The translations under genes and the position numbers were made by a program. A stretch of 64,000 bases of DNA from Pseudomonas sp. EpS/L25 (GTDB taxonomy: Bacteria > Pseudomonadota > Gammaproteobacteria > Pseudomonadales > Pseudomonadaceae): assembly GCF_001512295.1 (NCBI RefSeq), contig NZ_LNUP01000013.1, positions 153,615 through 217,614 of the forward strand, in the 5' to 3' direction. How positions within the stretch are numbered: the stretch's first letter is position 1; the number at the start of each line of letters is the position of its first letter. This document shows, piece by piece, positions 1-7,563 of this stretch. The notes beneath the pieces are model-generated. The model did no database searches, had not been told where the DNA came from, and saw nothing but the letters and a program-made list of their open reading frames with translations.

Positions 1-1410
1 CGCCAGGGCCAGCAATTCCTGTTCGGGCATTCCGCTATGAATCGCACTGCGCATACGCTCATCAAAGACGATGAGTTCATAGATGCCGGTTCGCCCTCGG
101 TAGCCCAATTGCCGACAGCTTTCGCATCCCACGGCGCGATAGAGAAGGGTTTTGGATGCTGCCGATACTCCCAGGACCTGCTGCTCAGCCGTCGTAGCTT
201 CATAGGGGAGCTTGCATGAAGGACAAAGCGTTCTCACCAGCCGCTGTGCCAGGACCCCAACGAGGGAAGATGACAATAGAAACGGCTCTATCCCCATATC
301 CACCAGGCGAGTTATCGCACCGATCGCGCTGTTGGTATGCAAGGTGGACAGTACGAGGTGGCCGGTGAGAGAGGCTTGCACGGCAATTTCCGCAGTTTCC
401 TTGTCGCGAATCTCACCGATCATCACCACATCCGGATCCTGCCGCAGGATAGCGCGCAGGCCCCGAGCGAAGGTCATGTCGACCTTGGTATTGACTTGGG
501 TCTGACCAATGCCCTCTATGTTGTATTCGATCGGGTCTTCGACCGTCAGGATGTTCCGGCGCCCATCATTCAACTGAGCGATACTGGCATAGAGCGTCGT
601 CGTCTTGCCGGAGCCGGTAGGCCCCGTGACCAGCAGGATTCCATGCGGTCTTTGGATGATGTCGAGCATGAGCCTGCAGTCGTTTTCGCCCATGCCGAGT
701 TTGCTGAGGTCCAAGCGGCCGGCTTGTTTATCCAGCAACCTCAGCACCACACGCTCGCCGTTCACCGAAGGCAGTGTCGACACCCGGACATCCACCTCTC
801 TGCCAGCGATCCGGAGCGCTATTCTGCCGTCTTGCGGGATACGCTTTTCGGCGATATCCAGTTTGGCCATGACCTTTATTCGTGAAACCAACAAGGCGGC
901 CAGCTCGCGCTTGGGCTGCACGATTTCGCGGAGCACTCCATCGATCCGAAAGCGAATCAAAAGCCGCTTTTCGAAGGTTTCTATGTGGATATCCGACGCA
1001 TTTTCCCGAATCGCCTCTCCCAGTACGGCGTTTATCAGCCGGATGATGGGGGCATCATCCTCCTGCTCCAACAAGTCTTCGGCCTCGGGCAGTTGCTCGG
1101 CGATACTGGCCAGATCCACATCGGCACTCATTCCCTCGACCATCTGCTTGGTAGCCGAAGAATCGTTCTGATAATGCAGGGTCAGTTGCTGATCGAATTC
1201 CGCATCGCTCAGCGAATGCATCAGGACCGGCCCACTGGCATAGCGCCTCGCCTCCTGTATGGCGGTCAGCAGGGCGCCTTCTCTCACCCACAACTCCATA
1301 CGCGCCTGTCCCTTCGTCAGCAGCACGCCATGGCGTTTGGCAAACGAATAAGGCAGGCGCCGGAAGTCCTGGGGTGGAACAAGATCAGGTCTACCCTCAA
1401 GCATTTCCAT
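1..1410 (-). CDS. gspE: GspE/PilB-type secretion ATPase, 3' end cut by window edge
   Basis: Partial gene: 470 codons are visible and the C-terminus (perhaps 40 residues) lies beyond the left edge. Reading the minus strand gives an N-terminal [13 protein letters not shown] segment typical of GspE, then a Walker A motif [13 protein letters not shown] at about residue 261, an Asp box (VEDPIEY), a Walker B-like region ([14 protein letters not shown]), a His-box region ([13 protein letters not shown]) and a paired-cysteine zinc-binding element (LCPSC...CDSCRQLG). These ATPases power type II secretion or type IV pilus assembly from the cytoplasmic face of the inner membrane. I chose ATG 1410 because GGGGG lies just upstream; ATG 1440 in the same frame is possible. 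It follows the Ig-like exported protein gene by about 85 bases and probably shares its transcript. Other secretion genes are expected to the left and are not visible, so type II versus type IV pilus use is inferred. Confidence 0.88.
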   Translation of the reverse strand, partial: MEMLEGRPDLVPPQDFRRLPYSFAKRHGVLLTKGQARMELWVREGALLTAIQEARRYASGPVLMHSLSDAEFDQQLTLHYQNDSSATKQMVEGMSADVDLASIAEQLPEAEDLLEQEDDAPIIRLINAVLGEAIRENASDIHIETFEKRLLIRFRIDGVLREIVQPKRELAALLVSRIKVMAKLDIAEKRIPQDGRIALRIAGREVDVRVSTLPSVNGERVVLRLLDKQAGRLDLSKLGMGENDCRLMLDIIQRPHGILLVTGPTGSGKTTTLYASIAQLNDGRRNILTVEDPIEYNIEGIGQTQVNTKVDMTFARGLRAILRQDPDVVMIGEIRDKETAEIAVQASLTGHLVLSTLHTNSAIGAITRLVDMGIEPFLLSSSLVGVLAQRLVRTLCPSCKLPYEATTAEQQVLGVSAASKTLLYRAVGCESCRQLGYRGRTGIYELIVFDERMRSAIHSGMPEQELLALA

Positions 1411-1494
1411 ACGGCCCCCAACATCTACGGACGCTTCCATCGGCCAAAGGCGTGGCCTGGGGTAACAGCGGAATGCTTGTCCCAGGCCTTAGCA

Positions 1495-4400
1495 TCATTG
1501 GGTTTTCGTACCTGCAGTTATCGTCCACCGCAAACGTCCTAGTTGCAGAGGGATATTGGCGGGCTGCGTCACTGTCAGCGTTTGGCCGGCAGGCGTTTTC
1601 TGGTTGTAGCTCGCCTTGCCAAATACGAACACGTCGGGCGCTGATAGCCGGATATCTCCCCCGTTTACAGCAACGCTAGCCGTCGCGCCCGCCAACGCCT
1701 CTCCGAGGTTACGCAGCTCCGGGCGCACCACGATATCCACCATGCCTGGGTTCGACGGCGTAGCGCTGCGGGAGACGATTTGGTAATCGCAAACGAAGAG
1801 TTTCTGACCAGGTACCTCGTTATCCTTGTTGACCAACAGGATGTCCCGTATGCCGATATCGGAGATCTGATCGCCGTTCGCCTGGGGAGCCAATCTGAGT
1901 GCCACGGAACGATCACCATCGATCTTGCAATCATCGACGCCCTGCACGTAGATCCGCTGCGGCTGCGACCAGTTGCTCGAGTCGAAATGCAGATAGGGCT
2001 TTTCATTGAGCAGCCGTGCCTCGCCGGGGTCGTCGAGGCTCACATCCAGGGTGAGGCTACCGCCCGAGGCGGGCGCCTCGGTCAGGCTGACGTCGAAGGT
2101 CGCGACCGCCTCGCCCTGCTCATCCACATCGAGACGATCGAGGGGCCGCACCTGCACCTTGGAACTGGCCGGTGCAACCGTTATCGAGCAGCACGAGTCG
2201 ATGATGCGCATCCCACTGGCATCCCTGACCACAGCCTTGATCTGGTAGCTGCCTGCCGGGATGCCATTCAGCGTTTGCGTATAGCGACCGCGGGTGACCG
2301 GCAAATCCTTGGCGATCTGGGTGGTATTGGCATAGATATCTATTACCGCGGTGCTTTGCGGATCGGTGGTTTCCCACTGGAAGGTGATAGCCCCCTCGGC
2401 CACACTCAGATCCTTGACCGGGTAGATGAACCGTACTCCCGGCAGTCGGTCGCCGGTGTTCTGATTCACGTAGAACCGCTGGGAATCGGTCCAGGGCGAG
2501 AAACGTCCCGCGCCATCGACTGCCCTGGCACGCCAGCTGTACCAGCTATGGTTCGGCAAATCCTGTTCCGGAGTCCAGGAAGTGACCAACACCTTACGGG
2601 CGGCCAGCAGTTGGCTACCGCTCCCGTTATAGAGTTCGATCTCGTAGCCGACCTGGTTTTCCCCTTCGCTGACAGCGTGCAGCGCAAGCGGCGGCCTCGG
2701 AGTATCCACCCAGGCGTTCTGCCCTGGGTTGTCGACCACCGGCGTGGCGGGCGGACCTTCCGGCTCGATGTAGAAGCTGCCTACCCGCCAATCCGATTCC
2801 AGCTGCCCATCGGAGGCCTGGGCGCGCCAGTAGTAGGTCTGATTGCCCACCAAGGTCGCCGGTATGCTCCACTGAAGAACACCATTCTGAGCCGTGAACC
2901 AGCCGGAATCCATGCTGCTTTCCGGTGCGAAGCGGGTATCGACGGAACCCTGGATGCGGTACTTGAGCGGTTGCCGCTCGGGGTCCGTGGCAGCCTCCAG
3001 GCGTAGCGTCAATCCCTGGGTCCGCGAGAGGCGCTGGCCGTTGGTAGGCCAGGCCAGGCCCGGTGCAGTGGGCGGCTTGTTGGCCAGGCTCACGCCGAAC
3101 AGGCTGGGCTCGCTGGGCGTGATGGCGCCCCGGGCATCGACGGCATCGACTCGCCAGAAGTAGAACTTACCCTCTTCGAGATTTTCCGGGGAATGCCAGG
3201 AGGTGACACCGCCCTCGCCCGCAGCGATGCCGGTGGCTTTCACGACCGGATTCTGGAAGTGATCATCCTGCTCGGCGTAGACGACGATATTGTAGGTGAT
3301 GGCGTCTTCATCCACGTCCTGGCTGTTGTTGAAGCTGAAGACCGGCTTGAGGTCGGCCACCAAGCCCATGGGGGTGGGTTTGAGCAACAGCGGAGCGCTG
3401 GGCGCATCGTTCGCCGTATCGATGAAGAAGCTGCCGTTGAGCCAGACACTGCTCGCCTTGGGCGAACTGACCTTGACCCGCCAGTAGTAGCGATGGTTGT
3501 CGAGCAACTCCTTACCCGACTGCAACTGCTCGGCCTTGACCAGCCACTCGGTCGTCCGGCTGCCCTCCTCGACGGCCGCGGACTTCGCCAGCAAGGTGGT
3601 CATGGCGGCGTCCTCGTAGAGCTCGAACCAGTAGCTCAAGGTGCCCTTGCTCAGCCGCGTGGTGCTGTTGGTCACCCGCAGGGCGGGATAGCGCAGGGCC
3701 ACATGGGCATCGAGCGCGGGTTCGAGCAGGGTCGGCGGCAAGGGGGTGGTATCGTCCGCCCCCGAACCGCCGCTACCGTCGGAGCCTGAACCCGAGCCGC
3801 CTCCCGAACTACCGCCGCTACCACCGCCGGTATTACCGCCGGAGCCGCCTCCCGATCCGCTATCACCAGGACTCAAGACGGTGATGCCGACGGGCAAGGT
3901 GGTTTCGAGTCGACCATCGCTGGCCTTGAAATTGACCACGTAATGGCCAGCCTGCCCGCTTTGGGGCAACCAGTTGAAGGCGCCCTCACCCTGGCCACGG
4001 TCGACGAAAGTCGCCCCGCTGGGCAAGTTCGCCACCGAGAGGGCCGGCACGGTGCCATTGGGATCGCTGGCGCGGACCAGGAAGCCGACCTGCCCGCCCT
4101 CCTGAATGGAGCGGTCCGCCAAGGGCATGAAGACCGGGGGGCGGGGTTCAGCGCTCAGCTCGCCGAAATCGACGCTGTAGCTGCTCGCCGGCTGGGTATC
4201 GAAGACGTTCAGGTAGTAGTCGAAGGAACGGCCATCGGCCGCGCGCTCCTTGCTGAGCCAGGCATTGCTGGCCGACAGCGTGCGGCCATCCGCGCGCGCG
4301 ACGCGCTGCAGGCCTTTGCTGCCGCTGAAGGGGTCGCGCACCTTGATGAAGCCGAAGCCGGCTTGCGGCGTCACGCTCAGGGTCAGTTGCCCCGCTCCTG

Positions 4401-5490
4401 AAGAGAGCTGGGCGGCGAGCGGCTTCACCGCCGAACAGTCCTGGCAGGGCGCGTTGCTCGCTTGCCCGGTACTGTCGGACTCGAAGACATAGAGGTCATC
4501 GCCGACGAAGGCCAGGAAGTCGCGGATCGCATCCCGGTTCGCCAGATCGACCAGGACATCGTGCACGAGGAAATGCGCATTGGTCGCCTCCACCAAGGAG
4601 GTCATGCGGCCGCCCAACTCGTCGGGGTGGCTGAAGGAAGCGGAAAAGTCGATGAAACGCCCGGAGAGGGAGCTTTCCATCAGCCAGCGTCCCACGCGAT
4701 TACGGCTGGGGGCGATGGTGCCGAAATCCAGCAGCAGGGTCGGTGCCGCGGGCGCTTCGTCGACGAAGCTCTGGGTGATCTTGAAGTTGATGGCCAGGCC
4801 CATGTCGTTACCGACGATGTGGGGTTGGCTGGATTCCAGCTTCACGCTCTGGGCCGCGGCGCGACCACTGTTGCGGATGCGGATACCCAGGGTATAGGGC
4901 TCGGGCGGCTCGATCACCGACGTGAAGGCGTCATCGGCGATGATTTCCTTGGTCAGGAAATAGTCCAGCGTCAGTTGCGGCTGGGGTTTCACAATGATGG
5001 TGTCGGGCGCCACGGACAGGGACTCGACCTTGCCGCCGGCGTTGTAGCTCAGGCTGGCGCCCACGTCGTAGCGCTTGCCGCCCAGGCTGGTACCCGCCGC
5101 GCCGGCGGTGGGGATGATCACCCAGCGCAACACCCCGCTGGCCTTGGCGGCAATCACGCCATTGGTCAGGGCACCATCGGCTCCCGACTGGAGGGTGTCG
5201 ACGTTCTGGCTGTCGTCCAGGCGAATGAAGAAGCTGGCATCGGTCGCGTCCGGATCGGAACTGGCCTTGACCACATGCCCCGAGTCATCCTCGAAGGACA
5301 CCTGGATCTTGAGCTGGCTCAGGGCCACCGAATCGAGACCGTTATTGATCCGCATCGTGGCTTCGAACCCCTGGCGCTCGAAGGTCGCCTCCTGGGCGAT
5401 CTCGATCAGGACCACGGCGCAGAGTTGGTCTTCTGCGTGGGCGCCCAGGCACCAGAGGGTAAGTAGTGCTGCAATCCATTGCTTCATCAT
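1495..5490 (-). CDS. Large exported Ig/fibronectin-like multidomain protein
   Basis: 1331 residues from ATG 5490; a TTG four codons upstream (5502) is the alternative start, with only a weak GGG-containing ribosome site. A signal peptide is clear (MMKQWIAALLTLWCLGAHA). The next 400 or so residues have no family I can name but resemble conserved extracellular beta-sandwich regions. Around residue 455-545 there is a putative Ig domain (start PPVFMPLADRSIQEGG, end VNFKASDG), then a long Gly/Ser linker of about 45 residues. Several fibronectin-III/Ig-like modules follow, with recurring YYWRV/YYWRA and FYFWRVDAVDARG strands. A Calx-beta-like segment (VDEQGEAVATFDVSLTE) lies near the C-terminus. 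A surface or secreted adhesion or scaffold role is inferred from architecture. Its position just upstream of a secretion ATPase gene and downstream of a Sec-signal Rhs gene suggests a shared export pathway. Function unknown. Confidence 0.85.
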   Translation of the reverse strand: MMKQWIAALLTLWCLGAHAEDQLCAVVLIEIAQEATFERQGFEATMRINNGLDSVALSQLKIQVSFEDDSGHVVKASSDPDATDASFFIRLDDSQNVDTLQSGADGALTNGVIAAKASGVLRWVIIPTAGAAGTSLGGKRYDVGASLSYNAGGKVESLSVAPDTIIVKPQPQLTLDYFLTKEIIADDAFTSVIEPPEPYTLGIRIRNSGRAAAQSVKLESSQPHIVGNDMGLAINFKITQSFVDEAPAAPTLLLDFGTIAPSRNRVGRWLMESSLSGRFIDFSASFSHPDELGGRMTSLVEATNAHFLVHDVLVDLANRDAIRDFLAFVGDDLYVFESDSTGQASNAPCQDCSAVKPLAAQLSSGAGQLTLSVTPQAGFGFIKVRDPFSGSKGLQRVARADGRTLSASNAWLSKERAADGRSFDYYLNVFDTQPASSYSVDFGELSAEPRPPVFMPLADRSIQEGGQVGFLVRASDPNGTVPALSVANLPSGATFVDRGQGEGAFNWLPQSGQAGHYVVNFKASDGRLETTLPVGITVLSPGDSGSGGGSGGNTGGGSGGSSGGGSGSGSDGSGGSGADDTTPLPPTLLEPALDAHVALRYPALRVTNSTTRLSKGTLSYWFELYEDAAMTTLLAKSAAVEEGSRTTEWLVKAEQLQSGKELLDNHRYYWRVKVSSPKASSVWLNGSFFIDTANDAPSAPLLLKPTPMGLVADLKPVFSFNNSQDVDEDAITYNIVVYAEQDDHFQNPVVKATGIAAGEGGVTSWHSPENLEEGKFYFWRVDAVDARGAITPSEPSLFGVSLANKPPTAPGLAWPTNGQRLSRTQGLTLRLEAATDPERQPLKYRIQGSVDTRFAPESSMDSGWFTAQNGVLQWSIPATLVGNQTYYWRAQASDGQLESDWRVGSFYIEPEGPPATPVVDNPGQNAWVDTPRPPLALHAVSEGENQVGYEIELYNGSGSQLLAARKVLVTSWTPEQDLPNHSWYSWRARAVDGAGRFSPWTDSQRFYVNQNTGDRLPGVRFIYPVKDLSVAEGAITFQWETTDPQSTAVIDIYANTTQIAKDLPVTRGRYTQTLNGIPAGSYQIKAVVRDASGMRIIDSCCSITVAPASSKVQVRPLDRLDVDEQGEAVATFDVSLTEAPASGGSLTLDVSLDDPGEARLLNEKPYLHFDSSNWSQPQRIYVQGVDDCKIDGDRSVALRLAPQANGDQISDIGIRDILLVNKDNEVPGQKLFVCDYQIVSRSATPSNPGMVDIVVRPELRNLGEALAGATASVAVNGGDIRLSAPDVFVFGKASYNQKTPAGQTLTVTQPANIPLQLGRLRWTITAGTKTQ

Positions 5491-5502
5491 TTTTTCGCCC
5501 AA

Positions 5503-5721
5503 ACCCGATAAGGTTATTTATTTTCGCGCCAGCCGATCCTACTAGAGCCTTAAACTATAAGCTCAGAATAAATGATCCAAACCTCAAGCCCCACTCGCCA
5601 TCTAAAATCCCCGCCCTAGTCACTCTATTAATATGCCTCACTACATATCGTGCTCACGCACTATTTTACGTTAGACCCTCAAAGACTTAGAGCATTGAGT
5701 CAGCCGTCAGCCACACCTACA
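5503..5721. other. AT-rich intergenic spacer
   Basis: About 220 bases, visibly richer in A+T than the genes on either side, between the small membrane protein gene and the Ig-like gene. It should hold the promoter of the Ig-like gene if that gene is not read through from the Rhs cluster. I see no convincing ORF, terminator or repeat in it. Confidence 0.5.
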
Positions 5722-6000
5722 TTACTTGGGGCAAACCTGCTTGACAGGAAGGCCGTCTTTGTATGAATAGTACTCGACACACAATATGCCATTTATCTGA
5801 ACATCTTTCTTTCCGATGTCACTCGCAGCGAAAAAGTCCGCTATCGAAGTACTACCCTTCTGACTCCAATCCATTTCATTCCAAGAATACCCTTGTCGCC
5901 AACTAGCCATACCTTTAAACGAAAAATAAGCAATAACCAGAAACGCAAGCATCTGCAGCTTGAGCAACTTTACTCTTTCCTCATACTCGAACGAAGGCAC
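5722..6000 (-). CDS. Small single-span membrane protein, unknown function
   Basis: 92 residues from a GTG start at 6000, supported by a GAGG ribosome site seven bases upstream. Residues 12-32 (LLKLQMLAFLVIAYFSFKGM region) form one hydrophobic span after a short charged N-terminus. The rest is a small soluble domain with two cysteines (GILCVEYYSY and QVCPK) that could form a disulfide if periplasmic. Codon use is AT-rich, like the other small genes downstream of the Rhs gene and unlike the Ig-like gene. I do not recognise the family. Its place in a string of short orphan genes behind a Rhs tip fits an immunity or accessory protein from an older tip cassette, but this is inference from position. 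Confidence 0.6.
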   Translation of the reverse strand: MPSFEYEERVKLLKLQMLAFLVIAYFSFKGMASWRQGYSWNEMDWSQKGSTSIADFFAASDIGKKDVQINGILCVEYYSYKDGLPVKQVCPK

Positions 6001-6046
6001 GATTTGCCTCTAAGAAAAGCGGCAAAATCTAGCGGGACTATTTTGC

Positions 6047-6370
6047 CTAGCATACAAAGATCCTTTTCACGCCCACGACACCAACCTCAGCGATCCCTCG
6101 ATCATTAAAGCGTGCTTGAAACGCTAGGTGCGATACCACATTCGCCGAGCCATTTCGAGGCACAGCCCCTAAAGCAGCACTAAGCTCTTGAGGCGTCAGG
6201 TCGCACTTGGTAGCCACACTCGCATAGTCGAGCAGTGACTCAATCGATTGCCTATGTCCTGCGGCAACCTGTCTCAAACCATCGTTTTCGATTGCTAGGT
6301 TGAGCGTGGTCCATCCAAGCTACCCAATAAGAAAAAGCAAAATAACGATAAGCAAAATTTTCACATTCAT
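6047..6370 (-). pseudogene. Small gene interrupted by an in-frame amber codon
   Basis: Reading from ATG 6370 gives 16 codons with a hydrophobic run (MNVKILLIVILLFLIG), then TAG at 6322-6320. The same frame then stays open for 90 further codons (LGWTTLNLAIENDGLRQVAAG and onward) to a stop at 6047. The simplest reading is a 106-residue protein with an N-terminal membrane or signal segment, broken by one base change. The start codon overlaps the stop of the preceding Rhs-tail fragment as ATGA, the arrangement usual for a toxin and its immunity gene. A TTG at 6277 could allow internal initiation without the membrane segment. Family not recognised. A sequencing error at 6320-6322 would give the same picture. 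Confidence 0.6.
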
Positions 6371-6489
6371 CGGCCCGCTGCCTCACGACCAAAAGCTTTA
6401 CAGTTATCTGTTATTACCCTATAGGGCCGATCACATGTATCAGCCTCACGCTTTCTGCGCTCCGCATAATCAATGACCTCTTGATAGGC
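6367..6489 (-). pseudogene. Fossil C-terminal fragment of a Rhs-type toxin tip
   Basis: A 40-codon open stretch, bounded upstream by TAA (6492-6490) and ending in TGA at 6369-6367. It encodes a tail with the pattern AYQEVIDYAERRKREADTC followed by RPYRVITDNCKAFGREA. It has no start codon of its own. The N..C.....E pattern resembles C-terminal segments of Rhs-associated effector domains, though I cannot name one with certainty. Its TGA overlaps the ATG of the broken small gene downstream. Its upstream end overlaps the 3' end of the ankyrin gene, which suggests that the ankyrin gene's arrival cut it off from its parent. Interpretation as a displaced tip is inference; the ORF boundaries are seen directly. 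Confidence 0.5.
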
Positions 6490-6955
6490 TTATTTTATCA
6501 AAAATAGCAACCTTACCTTCTTTAAACAAATCCAAAATTTCGTTTTCCTCTAACAAACTAGCAACCCCAACTGGTGAAAGGCCATCATCGTCTAAGATCT
6601 CAGCATTTGCACCTTGCATTAAAAGATAAGCAACCGCATCTTTTTTACCCTGCTCGACTGCAAAATGCAGAGGTGTACATCCATGCTCACCCTTACAGTC
6701 AATATTGGCACCATAATCCAATAACAACTTGAGCGCATCAACATCCCCCCTGGTTGCAGCAATATGAATAGGCCTATCCCCGAACAAGCTTAGACTATTA
6801 ACATCGTTGCATTCTATGCAGCTATACTCAGGAAGAGTGGAATACTCCTTCAGCAAGAGAGCAAGCTTTTTCTCAGCTGCACTGTTCACCACAGGACCTC
6901 CGTAAAAATCTTTCAAATCCTCAGGAGCCCCTCTAGCATTCTCAATCTCAGTCAT
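6470..6955 (-). CDS. Ankyrin-repeat protein, candidate immunity or accessory protein
   Basis: 161 residues. Ankyrin repeats occupy roughly residues 58-140: GDRPIHIAATRGDVDALKLL, then GCTPLHFAVEQGKKDAVAYL, then a third degenerate repeat LSPVGVASLLEENEIL, with the usual TPLH/GAN signatures. No signal peptide or membrane span is present, so it is probably cytoplasmic. Ankyrin proteins are common as immunity or modulator partners of polymorphic toxins. Here the gene stands two places behind the Rhs tip, about 50 bases after the 185-residue gene, in AT-rich sequence. The ATG at 6955 has only a weak ribosome site, so coupling to the gene before it is possible. The exact partner is unknown. Confidence 0.75.
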   Translation of the reverse strand: MTEIENARGAPEDLKDFYGGPVVNSAAEKKLALLLKEYSTLPEYSCIECNDVNSLSLFGDRPIHIAATRGDVDALKLLLDYGANIDCKGEHGCTPLHFAVEQGKKDAVAYLLMQGANAEILDDDGLSPVGVASLLEENEILDLFKEGKVAIFDKISLSRGH

Positions 6956-7005
6956 ATGACCAGCGTCATTAATACCAAATAAAGATTAGGCATACCTGCA
7001 AAAAT

Positions 7006-7563
7006 TCAACTTGGATAAATTCTTTCAATCTCACCCATCAATCGTGCAAATCTTTTCTTATGCCATAAGCTTTTTTTGAAAAGCATATGATAAAGTCTAA
7101 CCCTCCCAAATGTAACCTCGATATCAGCTGAGGCAACCAATGCATTGGATGAAGCCACACATCTCTCTCTATCGGTCAGCGAAAGCAGCTTTTTTATTTG
7201 CTCCGCGTCTAAATCATGCAACATCCTAAGAGCATGAAAGTAATAATTACCCCTACGACAAATCAACTTATGCAAATCAATAGATTCTTTTTCTCTATAA
7301 TTTATCATCCCCTGGATCATTTCATTCTTATTTATAAAATAACCTAGACATTTTCTGTATGGCTCGCGCCAGTCTTCTGGAGGGGGAAGTTCCTCAAGCA
7401 TTACACCTATGTTTTGCATTGAATCCTGACCTACTCGCCAAGTCGACACAAGCTCAGCTGTATCATTCCTTAATACTGCCAACAAAAAACCATTCGCATA
7501 CGACTTTTTAGAGTCATATGTTACCGTATAATATTTATTTCGCGCTATCCGCCTTTTTCTCAT
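7006..7563 (-). CDS. Candidate immunity protein for the Rhs tip
   Basis: 185 residues, rich in Lys/Arg, with no signal peptide or membrane span. The start ATG (7563) overlaps the Rhs stop codon as ATGA, so the two are translationally coupled. That is the standard layout of a polymorphic toxin and its cognate immunity protein. I do not recognise a domain. The sequence is mixed alpha/beta in look, with a helical second half (DLDAEQIKKLLSLTDRERC; LYHMLFKKSLWHKKRFARLM). Base composition matches the AT-rich toxin tip rather than the GC-rich Rhs core, consistent with tip and immunity gene arriving as one cassette. Immunity function is inferred from position and overlap only. Confidence 0.65.
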   Translation of the reverse strand: MRKRRIARNKYYTVTYDSKKSYANGFLLAVLRNDTAELVSTWRVGQDSMQNIGVMLEELPPPEDWREPYRKCLGYFINKNEMIQGMINYREKESIDLHKLICRRGNYYFHALRMLHDLDAEQIKKLLSLTDRERCVASSNALVASADIEVTFGRVRLYHMLFKKSLWHKKRFARLMGEIERIYPS

